Positions 53,838 to 64,000 of a DNA stretch of 64,000 nt are shown here, one piece after another. Source of the stretch: Paraescarpia echinospica (Eukaryota > Annelida > Polychaeta > Sabellida > Siboglinidae). The notes beneath the pieces were generated by a model, which saw only the letters and a list, made by a program, of their open reading frames with translations, was not told where the DNA came from and did not search any database. A program made the translations under genes and the position numbers. The stretch lies in the NCBI GenBank assembly GCA_020002185.1, contig CM034539.1:29070950-29134949 (forward strand), given 5' to 3'. How positions within the stretch are numbered: the first letter of the stretch is position 1; each line of letters starts with the position of its first letter.

Positions 53838-56060
53838 TTTACTCGTCTGGTCGACTGTCACCGTGTCCTGCCAATGATATACGACTACAGTCTACAGCTG
53901 TAGTCGACTGTATATTAATGAGTGCGTGTCGTCCTCTAATGCTGCGCGTTCCAGTCACCTCGTCACTCGTGTATACCGTGAATACGACTTCGTAACCCCT
54001 CCTTGACCCAGTTGCATAAATTTACAAGTGGTCAACTCGCGGAGCCCGTGAACTGTCCAGTTCGCCCAAGTCGTGTTTATGATAATCGAGCCCATTGGAA
54101 TGCAGCATTAGTGCAGTCACTCGCAGATAAGACACAATCACGAGTGTTCACACCGAGATGGACGGGTGAATAGTTTAATATAGATGGAATCGTGAATGGA
54201 TCAAACTTGCGATGCACGGCAAGCTCAGAGATTTTGTTTACATACAGCTGCGCCGGCACTCTGCATCGAATTCAGGGTTCATTAATGTACTCCTGATGCT
54301 GTTTTAATTCCACCCGAACAAATAAACGTGACCTTGATTGTGACGGCGCATTGCATCGTTTATGACATAGATCACAATACGATTCGTAGCGAAATACAAC
54401 GCACGAACAGCTACTATGTTCACGGTAACCGTTATAACGGCTGCCAAACTCTCCCAAAGATGTTCGGTGGAACAGTCATTCGCCTCTAATTGATGTTGAG
54501 TTACCAAAAATAGAGTCTATAGCCGAAGGAGACGAATTACATTTGACGTAAACGTTTCATATAATTTTATTGAGCATACTTCAGGATATTTTTTCTTAAT
54601 GAATGCAGATCCCTCTAGAACTATATTTCTTCTTAATACATACCCAAAGATAATAATTAGGCCATTATTCGCTATACATGTATCCCGACTAAGCGTACTT
54701 GAAAAGAGGCGAAAGTCCATTCGACAGGTAATTCTAATGTTTGGAAATGAAATTCGTTCAACGAAGGTTTCATACGAGGCATCATTTTGTGTGTGTAGTA
54801 GGTCTACTGACATTGGGAAACAGCCGGTATAGCTTATTATGGAAACACATTAGGTTACGCCATAGATAGTAGGTTACTGATAAGAGTATCAGTGCTATTA
54901 TATCTAAGGTTACACCGTCCACGTACGTACATACATAATATGCATGCGAAACTGCATATACATGCAGTGTAATTCCAGCCCCTTTTATGCCTATCCATTG
55001 CATAATGTTTCCATTACACGAACAGAAATAAAATAAATGTGCGTGGATTTGTTTGGTGGCAGAACTTCATCAAACGTGACCGAAGGTGAAACGTGACTTG
55101 GAGTACAAGAAGTAGAAGACTAAAACTCGGATATCTTACTCTGTTCTCTCACCCGTGACGGCGTGCGTCACACCCCCCCGGTCGCACTCGATGATCTCCG
55201 CCGAGGTCATGTCACGATCGTTTGTAAATAAATTACTTCAATGGAGAATCGGGCCACGCGTACAAATGCGTTGGCTCGCTGTCAAGCCTGATGTAACTCG
55301 TAATACATGTGCCTGTCTTGCTGGCTGGCTAGCTGTCTGTGTCTGTCTGTCTGTATGTCTGTTTGTTTGTCTGTCTGTCTCGTTCTTACCCTTCTCTTCG
55401 TGCGTGCGTGCGTGTGTGCGTGCGTGCGTGCCCCCCTCTCTCTCTCTGTTTCTAACCAACCTCTCTCTCTATCACTCTTAAAAGAGACATTTAGCCTCAT
55501 TTTTAATCCCAACGCATTCATTCCATCGTTCCACAACCTTCCAGACAATGTGAAATAATGGAATGGACGCATTGGTACATAAAAAGGGAGGGAATAATGC
55601 CGTTAATATTTAGGCAAACATTGGGTGGGCCAACAGTTTACACGAATGCACATGTGAGCATACACATTTTGCTCCACTTCTACTACTGAATACTTTAAAA
55701 AAGATAGTCATGCACCACCAAGCCAAGGCTGTCGGAGTTGTTGTATAAGTTCACAAAATCACCAAAAAAATTTAGCAGTATGAACGGTGTGTGGTGGTTT
55801 GGTCGAAGCCACGTATCGCTGAGAAAATAAATAGCTACAATGGCGCCACCTATCCAGTGGAGCAAGCATTAATGCTTTGAGATGCCAGTGTGGATATCAG
55901 AACCAGTGTAATGCCTTGGCGACCATGATGAAACTGGCAACTAGTGGCCAAAGTTTTGGAAGCCATTTTTGATCGCTCCAAATTGTAAGCTCCACACTAC
56001 GTATTGATGGAGTGGGCGGCAGTTTCAATTACGAAACACTTGTAGTTTGGGATTTTGCGA
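53838..56060. other. Upstream flank of the SLC13 gene
   Basis: Should hold the promoter and 5' UTR. No clear TATA or initiator could be assigned on the minus strand. A CTGT/TGCG microsatellite lies at 55,319-55,450. Confidence 0.4.
55319..55470 (+). repeat. CTGT, CGTG and CTCT microsatellite cluster
   Basis: (CTGT)n at 55,322-55,380, (CGTG)n at 55,400-55,430 and (CT)n at 55,434-55,472. Confidence 0.9.
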
Positions 56061-56063
56061 AAT

Positions 56064-56135
56064 CCAACCATTTAAGGGGTAGTCTGACAACACATTTCGC
56101 AAAATGTGTTGTCAGACCACCCCTTAAATGGTTGG
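56064..56135. repeat. 72-nt near-perfect foldback
   Basis: The left arm from CCAACCATTTAAGGGGTAGT pairs with the right arm ending ACCCCTTAAATGGTTGG: about 34 bp of stem with a single A/G difference and a loop of about 4 bases (CGCA). The transcribed form would be a pre-miRNA-sized hairpin on either strand. Confidence 0.9.
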
Positions 56136-56314
56136 CATCAACCAGACCAATGCAATTTTAACATAGACTATCAACGGCATTAGACGGTGATTCAATGCTG
56201 TCTACACAAACCGAAGAGTAATGCTGTTTGAGGTACGTCTGAAAATGTATGATAATAGATAATAAAACTAATATTTTGGTTAGATTACCCTTTCTACGGC
56301 CCCTGTCTTCTAAG

Positions 56315-57745
56315 GGAAATCAAATCCTTGGATTAATTAGGCGAAATATAGCGTATACGGAAAAATAACTAATAATACTGCTGTACAAAACAATAGTTAG
56401 GCCTCATTTAGAATATTGTATACAAGCGTGGAGGCCATATCGCAAGAAGGACATAGATATGTTAGAAAGAGTACAGAGGAGAGCGACTAAAATTATACCA
56501 AAACTGAGGGATCGTAGTTGCGAAATGCGCCTAAAAGAATGTGGTTTAAGGTAGCAGACCCCCAGTCAAATATGAAGAAATTTTTATATATTTTTTCATG
56601 TATACCTTGAAAAATATGTTTTCCTACATTAAGTATTACATTTTAAGTGAAATAATAATAAAAAAATAGTTTTATTACACATATGGAGTAACCATGTAAT
56701 TTTAGGTCACATCAGATTTTACCATAGCAACGTGATTTGTCCTTGGATACGATAATTTCTAGTGTATCTATTTTAAATCCTTCGAGTGAAGAAAAAAAAC
56801 TTCCAGGATAACAAGGAGAATGAAGAAGGAAATACATATGAAAAGGGAGGACACTAGGAGTAATGAACAATGCCTGTGACAGCTTTATTAGATATTCAGT
56901 GAGTTTTCACACTTTTTTGCTCAATATCAAACTTTACCAGCGATTTTCTCAGAATCCGTTTTTTCCTGTTTAACACGTTCTTTCAAACATCATAGCGTCG
57001 CCATTTTTTGTCGAATTTGCTTCAAATTTGAAAGAGAAGTACACAAGACTCAGCTATATGGGATGATCAAAGCATTTTGCTGTACTTATTTTAGAATTAG
57101 TGTACCATGTGCCAGAATACATAATTTGGAGAAAACAATTTACGATTTTTGTTTTTTCCACATAAATTTTTTCAATATCATTTATTTGTTACACTCTTTC
57201 ACCATCCCATACAGTACCATGTAGTAAATGCTGTGTGTAAATTTCAGATCATTATGATGTATGCTTCTGATAATATATTGTTTGAAAAATTTCATATATT
57301 TCTGTCGTTGGCAGACATTTTGAGTATTAATTTGCATAATTTATGCAAAAAAAATTGTCTCTTGAATAAATGATGTATAGTTATTCTAATAATATTATAG
57401 GTTTTTGAGAGTGACTTATATATTTTAAAATATGACTGGAGTTCTGCTACCTTAACAACACTAGAGCCTAGGTGATTGAGAGGAAATCAGATAGAAGTTT
57501 TTAAAATCTTTAGTTATAGTTATGAAAATATTGATAAAAAAAAATTTCTCAGTTAATAAAGATAGGACTAAAGGACATGAAGTTACTTTAGTAAAGGAGC
57601 AGAGTAGATTAGATGTAAGAAAGTTGTCTTTTTTACAAATGAATGGAACATATCATCTGCTGATTGTGTGGATGCTAGTAGCGTGAATGTTTTAAAATAA
57701 AATATACACACACCTCAGAAGGGCGGGATACACGTAGATAAAAAG
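56315..57745 (+). pseudogene. LINE RT C-terminal fragment, split by a MITE
   Basis: The left part encodes [34 protein letters not shown] and [17 protein letters not shown], stopping at KECGL. After the 902-bp insertion it resumes with TTLE, NQIEVFKIFxYxYENID, TKGHEVTLVKEQSRLDVRKL and DCVDASSVNVLK. The two halves join at the TTAA duplication. This thumb/tail type belongs to CR1/Jockey-like LINEs; it is 5'-truncated. Confidence 0.88.
56550..57451. mobile_element. 902-bp MITE with TTAA target duplication (piggyBac- or Kolobok-like)
   Basis: TTAA at 56,546-56,549 and again at 57,452-57,455. The left end GGTAGCAGACCCCCAGTCA and the reverse complement of the right end GGTAGCAGAACTCCAGTCA match at 17 of 19 positions. 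It contains no transposase frame. The insertion interrupts a continuous LINE coding sequence, which fixes both boundaries to the base. Confidence 0.9.
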
Positions 57746-57829
57746 GGTTGGATTCTCGATAAGCCAATAGGCTTCCTTGTCCATATGCCATCTAGAGTTA
57801 ATTCTCTGGGTGGCAATATTGTTAAATCT

Positions 57830-58320
57830 TGTTAAACAAGTGCTGTTGCTGATCACATTGCAAGTGACACCTCCCACCCAGCAAAACTATCTTTTCACCC
57901 TGCTTCTGTCAGGCTGCCGCTACAACGCACTGAAAACTCGCACCTCACGCTTCGGCGGAAGTTTTTTATCCACAGGCTGTCAAAGCCATGACAGAGCTGT
58001 AAGACCAACTTACTGAGATGTAATCCATTTTGCTGTTTATTAGTTAGGGCTGTATCATCATCTCAACTCTGTACTTTTATGGTGTATCTCAATCTTACTA
58101 AGTATATTTTATTAGGTTTTAGGTCCTTAGCTTGAATGTGAGGCAATGAGAGAGGATGTGTGGGATGCGTGCGAGTATTTGCAGGCGTGCATGCGTGTGT
58201 GTGCGTGTTAATATGTATTGCCTATGTGATTTATGCTTATATTTATGCTTACATTATTATTTAATTTATTGGCTGTATAAGTGTATGACTATGTGGGTAC
58301 AAGTCCGATACCGCAATATA
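57830..58320 (+). pseudogene. Rex/L2-like LINE 3' fragment
   Basis: Residues SDTSHPA, LPL-like GxRYNALKTRTSRFGGSFL and DRAVRPTY correspond to the C-terminal block of the LINE at 13.7-16.7 kb (LPSGKRYRSIKTRTTRLKNSF). A noncoding tail with a GTGCGTG run at 58,190-58,210 follows. Confidence 0.75.
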
Positions 58321-58499
58321 TTCCTATGCTTTTGTTGTATTTTACAGCATTGGCACATGGCAGTAAACTTCTTATATTGTGCTGCCACCAAGCGGACAGA
58401 ACGGAAGTTCGCAGATATACAAGCACAAGAACAGACTCGATTATCCAGCCGCCGTGAGGTGGCAGCACTGGCCCGTCACAACGGACCAGATTATTAAAG

Positions 58500-60860
58500 G
58501 TACTCAACCAATTCGATTGTCTTGCTCCTCGCGTTTCTTAGTAATTTCACACAAAAACAGAGTAATCAAGTACTCCCCAATGACATCCTAGTTCGTTTAT
58601 GCATACGTATTAGTTCGTTTTTTATAAAATTAATACAAAAACTGCGAACTTTTTCGTTTTTAGTAAAAACCGGATCCGGTTTTTTTCTTCGATTTTAGCC
58701 GAGTATGGACATTGAACTCGGCGTGGAATCGCGTTCTTGTCTTCTCGTGATCGCGAATTATGGGCGATATTGACCTTTGACGCTGTTGATGTTATGGAAT
58801 TCCGAGTTTAGGCAACGAGTGGACGTCCACGAACATATATGCCACCGACACGGCAAAATTAGACAGACAAAAACAGTACCCACGCATAAAGGTGTATTTC
58901 TATTAGAGAACGACTATGGAAGAAACAAAGCAAACAGAAGGAGTTGGCGACAGTGTCAGTGGACTGTGGCCGTGGGCCGTTGCCCGTGCCGTGGTGTCAG
59001 TCACAATATCAACAGACGAGATGCAGCGTTCGCAAAGGTTCTTCCAGACAGGTTAGTAATTTCGATTTATTCAGCTATAATCACGTATATTTAGACGTAT
59101 GAGTATATATATTAATGTTGCTTGTACAACATTTATTTGATTGTTTTCCTTTTAGTCATTGGCAATGGCGGTATGGGCGGCCTGGCTGGGCTCTGTTTAC
59201 TATAGACTAATATCAGCTAACAGTATGACGCTATGCCTATGGCATATACTTATGTCAATGATAGTGACTATATTATGTCGTATATGGTAGTAGGCTAGTA
59301 GCCTAAGTAGGCTTGGGAAAATAGTAATAGTGTAAATGGGTAACGATTATAATTATGTAATGTAATAGTAATTTTTAAAATATAGTACTTTTATATAAAA
59401 AAAATACTATTATGGGACATTTAAAAATTTAATTTGAATTCAATTGTATGTAGTCTTGGTATTTAATTATTTACAAGGAAAAGAATATTCCAGTTGTTTC
59501 ACCAGGTTTTTTTATTGTCCCTTCTGTGAGTTTTTGTTATGTTCAGAAAAACACCGCCCCTCCATACCATGGACATTAATGCCCATAACATGTATATATT
59601 ATATATATAACTCTTGACCGTTGGCATTGGTTGCATTTGGCAGGTGGTCATTCGTTGCATTGCAACTTTTGCAAGTATATTACAATGATTATTGTTAGAA
59701 ACAATCAGTGCTGACTATTAATACATGTACTATATTTTCAGAACTTGAGGTGTGTCGACACCACATGCAGATGTATGCTTCAAAGCTCTTCACCTTCAGG
59801 TAAGAGTGTTATCAAATGTGGTTACTCTGTCACCAAACCTGTTATCAAAATTATAAATACAAGCAATAAACAAGTATGTCATAGGTGGAACCAGGCGGGC
59901 CTGGGGACAGGTGCCCCTCTAGACCATAAGAATTTGGCGTGTCTGCAAATCTTTTACAATGGGCCCACGCGACTGTGTCCTCCCAGACCGTTTGAAATGT
60001 GCCCCAGTTTAGGTGATAATAATAAGCTGAAGTTCCAATATCACCACTCCAGTGGAGCGGGTGATGTTATGGCAGCGTAGTAGCGACAAAATTTAGACTA
60101 CACCATTTGGTTTGGCCGCCAGTGGAGGTTTTTGTGCGTCCCATACTCAATTTCTGGATCCACCCCTGTATGTGATAGTTTTGTTTGTCTGCATGAGAAT
60201 TTTGCAGTAATATGGTGTCCTCGTTAAGTTGCATATTGTTGTTAGAAATGCATGTGAATTAAAGACAATGTAAAGTAAAACTATTTTATTGAAACTATTT
60301 GATGAGATTGACTACAGAATAATGAAAAGTACAATACAACTACAGGTACAATCACTGCACTTGATGTGTATAATGTAATACTTTTTAATATCACATGCAC
60401 ATCAAATGTAAAACAACAATAGAAACAAAACTTAGGAAGAGGTTGAAAAAATGTCAGGTATATATAAAAAACAAACAGATACTTTTATCAAGATTCTTTG
60501 TTACAAAAAACAACACTAGTACACGTGATGTCAAATGCTCTCACAAAATTAGTGACTAAACAATTATGTGTATTAACAACAATTTTTAATATCGCATGCC
60601 CATAAAATGTAAACCAGTGAGAACAAATTACTTAGGAAGATGTTTAGTCGAACAAATGAACTATTATGAATCATAATTGTTTTTTTAACAAAGAATCATA
60701 ATTTATTGTTCTTTGTTAAAAAAAACATCAATAATAAGAAAATTAGCAAATTTTGTAGTTTATGCAATGCTTGGTATATATGTTTACAACTCGCAAATAA
60801 GTGACTAGACAAGTCAGGGTCATCGCCATGTGACTGAGAATTACATGTACAATCATTACA
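58500..60860 (+). other. Unassigned region with candidate exon at 59,742-59,799
   Basis: A 58-nt segment at 59,742-59,799 has a good acceptor (ATATTTTCAG) and donor (CAG|GTAAGAG). A possible upstream exon ends at 59,051 (ACAG|GTTAGT) and a possible downstream acceptor lies at 61,563 (TTTGTCTCCGGTATAG). Joined, one frame stays open into a Cys-containing stretch (CGCTAKCHEAG) ending at 61,664. No known domain, so it could be a noncoding transcript or chance. Confidence 0.2.
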
Positions 60861-60869
60861 TGCTACATT

Positions 60870-61070
60870 GCTCAGGTTTACTCAGTTGTATGAAGAGTAC
60901 CGGCTACAGACCGCAATATTTTTGTACGAATAGACTAGGCATATTAATTTCAGTGTGGCTGAATGCTTCCCACATAAGTCGAGATGGTGTTCGAATTAAC
61001 AGGTCTGCCAGGGATTAAAGTTTAAAGCACTTTGAGCAATCCCGAGGACTGGATACTACACCATATCAGT
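60870..61070 (+). mobile_element. SINE family A, copy 4, 5'-truncated
   Basis: Lacks the tRNA head. Body: TCAGTTGTATGAAGAGTACC, GGCTACAGACCG. Tail: AGGTCTGCCAGGGATTAAAG, AAAGCACTTTGAGCAATC, GGACTGGATACTACACC. Confidence 0.82.
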
Positions 61071-61079
61071 ACAGGTGTA

Positions 61080-63830
61080 TAATCATCATGCAAAATGAAA
61101 ATGTAATGTAAATTATTTGTGAAAATATAAACCAGTGATAAAAAAGAATAATTTAGAAATATGAAATGTGGCATGAAAAGTATAATAACAGTCCTCATGA
61201 TACATAGAGAACTTAAACAAGTAAAATGCTGCTGTCATTGTATCAACAGAATGTTGTTGCAAAATGTGAAAAGGCTTTCAATACCATTACTTCATCACAA
61301 ACTTGTGTTGTTTTACATAACAAGTACCTGGTGTACGTTGCAAGAACTCAGCTGGCTGCCACTGACTATCAGCAACACAAAGACAATGAAACCCTACCAC
61401 TGTAACAATGCTGGATAATTGATGTATTTTGTAATAGACACTGCTAAAAGTTAAATTGAATACAAATACCGTGTATTATTGACTTTTGATAAATGTGTCA
61501 TCACATATAATAAATATAATACATGTCAGAGCCATGCTAATTGTCACTTTGTCTCCGGTATAGGTAGATGCGGATGTACAGCAAAATGTCATGAGGCTGG
61601 TATGCAGTACCATCGAAGACAGCGAACACATACAGTGATGTCATCGATATCCAAACCGATGTAGTTCACCGAAGAATGCTCGACACTGAACCTGTCTCAC
61701 GAGCTAGTCAGGCGTCACCATATTCGTATGTCGAGCAACCTGCATTCTACATTGGTTTTTAGTCAGTTAAGCTAACTGACTGACCTGGAAGCCAGTGTAC
61801 ACCCCATCGGCACTGGGGAATCTGTCTCGGATGCAACACACGACACAATTGGGATCAGTCGGTGGACATTCACATGACAAACCATTAATATGCAGCATGC
61901 TGCATGGCTGTAGAATCTTGTCCGAGATCCTGGACAAATACAGCTGCCCAGTATGCCATATTAACTTGGAGAACTAGTGATACTAAGCACACTAGTCCAA
62001 TCTCCTGTAAAGAAAAGCATATATTCAGTAAACAAAAACAGGTATTATTGTAGTGTTGGTAGTAAATAATTATGGAATGTTCATTCTCATAATCAGTAAA
62101 TGTAAAATAATGTTTCATGTGTGACCTGCAGCATTTCACAAGAAAAACGGCAGCAAGAAATGTGCTACTACAGCTGCATCTATACATGTTGACATCTTAG
62201 GAACAGTCAGTGTTTACTGGGGTTGTTCTGGAGGAGGGAGAGGATGGGTTGATACAGCATGCAGACATTAGTAGAATGTGCTCTTTTTAAAAACGGTGAA
62301 AAATTTTAACTATTTTTTCTTTATAAGGTGTTCATTGTCATTACATGAATTAAAACATTTTCAATTTCATTACAGTGATGCCTGATCTTAGTTAATATTA
62401 TAGATTGATTTGAATTCTGCTAATCAGTAAAGCATCAGTAAAGAGGATTTATATTTTTTTGTTTTGTTTTCAGTATACAAATTCATGTCAGTGTCTGCCA
62501 TGTGTAACTACTACACATATTCATGTTTGACATTTTAAGGTTCTGCCTGAAGTTGAATGGTCAAGGTGAATGTTGGAAATTACAAAATGAGGTGTTATTG
62601 TGATGCTAACAGTACTCGCCAAGTATTCAAAGGTTCATAACATGTATGTTTACCTTCTTCAAAAATGAACAATTTATTTTACAAACTTATTTCTGAGTCA
62701 TCGCCGTATGCTAAATACTTTTAAAGGTGTATTAATGTGTCTGGGGGTATAATATAAGTGCAGAAGTCAACTTAGTTTTCCATGTCCAAGATGTTATTAT
62801 TAAAATGTGTGTGAAAACAAATATATATGTAAATGTGCACATTAAAATGTTTTGATAACTTATATGTGGTTGATTGTTATAAATTAGAAATTACCTGGAT
62901 TGATCAAATGTGGGCCTCCTGCAGACTATGTATGCTCCCTGTGTCTGCCTGACCCAGGTGACCGCCTTAGCTCCTCTTCTGCCTCCTCTCATTCCCATTC
63001 TTGGGTTGCAATGTGGCCTCTAGCGACATCATAATTCAAGTTACGTATTATGGATTCATATATTGCTGTGGTGAGAATATATACACATATTGGTAAATAC
63101 ACAAGAATAGCTGGCATATGTCAGTTGAAAGGTATCACAGGATACCAATTACATAAACTATAGCCAGGCACCAAGGACCACAACGGAAACAAGTGCGGGC
63201 ATTATCTTGTTTAATCCTTATATATGGTGTACTTTAACTGTATTTATATTTTATGTATTTACATGTTTACATTTTTATATTTAATAAAATCATCATCACC
63301 ATCATGGTCGTCAATATAACAAATCTCAATTATTTTGCATAAACTACAATGCAAATCAACAACATTCTGCAGTAATAGTATCAAAATATGCATCACAAAA
63401 CACTGTTTTAATAATTATGATCATCAATATAATACTCCCGTGTTTGACGTTCTGTTGCACGAAATTACGGATGCTCCCTGACTAAGTTACTTGCACGATC
63501 AACAGGGGCCTATTGACAAACCAATGTTATTTGTCATTTCGCAGCCTCACGTCATCTATTCGCTACATGTATTGTCGCAATAACATAGTTTATTACCAAG
63601 ATCCTACGTAACCAAATACAAATTACAATGCATATCAAATATTATGCTCGATGACACAGCCTCTGACTGAATCTCTGGCTGATAATATGGTCATGGACAT
63701 GGTGACTGGCTTAGAGTTAGTTAGACTGCCTCGAGTCGAGTGTTGACGTTCGCAAGTTGCAATTCTCGTTGAATTAATATGCGGCTACGCGTTCTTGTTG
63801 CTAAATCATAAATGCGATAGTGTAGTATAC
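61080..63830. other. Unassigned AT-rich region
   Basis: No family recognised. The stretch 63,180-63,300 ends in ATTTAATAAAATCATCATCACC on the plus strand, which looks like a LINE or transcript 3' end with an ATC-type tail, but no coding match precedes it. Confidence 0.3.
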
Positions 63831-63834
63831 GTAC

Positions 63835-63862
63835 CTTCGTACAACCACTTTGGAATCTTCAT
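63835..63862 (-). CDS. Candidate first coding exon of another minus-strand gene (partial)
   Basis: The minus strand has CAAG|ATG followed by nine codons, MKIPKWLYE, and a strong donor G|GTACGT. Upstream DNA (63,870-64,000) is richer in CpG than its surroundings, with a CACGTG box and a CGCCAT element, as in invertebrate promoters. No downstream exon could be joined confidently, and the product is unknown. Confidence 0.3.
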
Positions 63863-64000
63863 CTTGATACACCAAAGCACGTGTATGTTGTTATTGTTTT
63901 CGAATGCGTGGGATGCCGATCTCGCGTAAAGCACGTGACCGAAATGGCGCAGTAGGTCGACAGCGTAATTGGCTTTCGCCAGCTATACCCGGTGTAACGA

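Noticed and set aside
62893..63040. Minus-strand exon-like open frame ending at a GTAATT donor
   Set aside because: No convincing acceptor gives the phase required by the candidate exon at 63,835, and the residues match no known family.

Overview
This window is invertebrate nuclear DNA. It is AT-rich, with multi-exon GT-AG genes, long introns, microsatellites, tRNA-headed SINEs and fragments of many APE-type LINE lineages; there are no operons or prokaryotic signals. The repeat mix (2A-bearing LINEs, Rex/L2/CR1-like LINEs, two SINE families, several MITE types) is typical of a marine invertebrate such as a mollusc, lancelet or hemichordate. The species cannot be named from sequence alone.

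Only one host gene can be followed from end to end. It lies on the minus strand from 53,837 (ATG) to 24,966 (TGA) and has 14 exons joined here by splice sites and phase, giving a 625-residue SLC13-family (INDY/NaDC type) sodium-coupled di-/tricarboxylate or sulfate transporter. Both hallmark SNT sites are altered: CNT at residues 144-146 and SNP at 519-521. The start of exon 4 is triplicated in frame in 66-bp steps, each copy with its own candidate acceptor. Intron 1 (12 kb) holds a 5.6-kb LINE inserted in an array of roughly 1-kb tandem units that carry a 29-bp minisatellite and a TATA-like motif. Other introns hold microsatellites, SINEs, a Tc1/mariner-like MITE and LINE scraps.

Layout: 1-3.2 kb, a probable non-autonomous hAT element; 4.3-10.5 kb, a composite of old repeats bounded by inverted copies, including a palindromic pair of reverse-transcriptase fragments; 12-13.1 kb, a decayed multicopy-type gene; 13.7-16.7 kb, a nearly full-length but broken Rex/L2-like LINE; 17.0-20.1 kb, two more decayed LINEs; 20.2-21.5 kb, the 5' part of a LINE with a 2A-like motif and a PHD-like finger; 21.7-23.1 kb, LINE tails and a SINE; 25.0-53.8 kb, the transporter gene; 56.3-58.3 kb, LINE tails, one split by a TTAA-flanked MITE; 58.5-64 kb, mostly unassigned sequence with weak signs of a plus-strand spliced transcript and of another minus-strand gene starting near 63.86 kb.

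Apart from the transporter, almost all coding potential is mobile-element debris, and no open, evidently active element was found. The best candidates for something new are the exon 4 triplication, the altered sodium-site motifs, the minisatellite-bearing tandem unit, and the composite inverted-repeat region at 4-10.5 kb.
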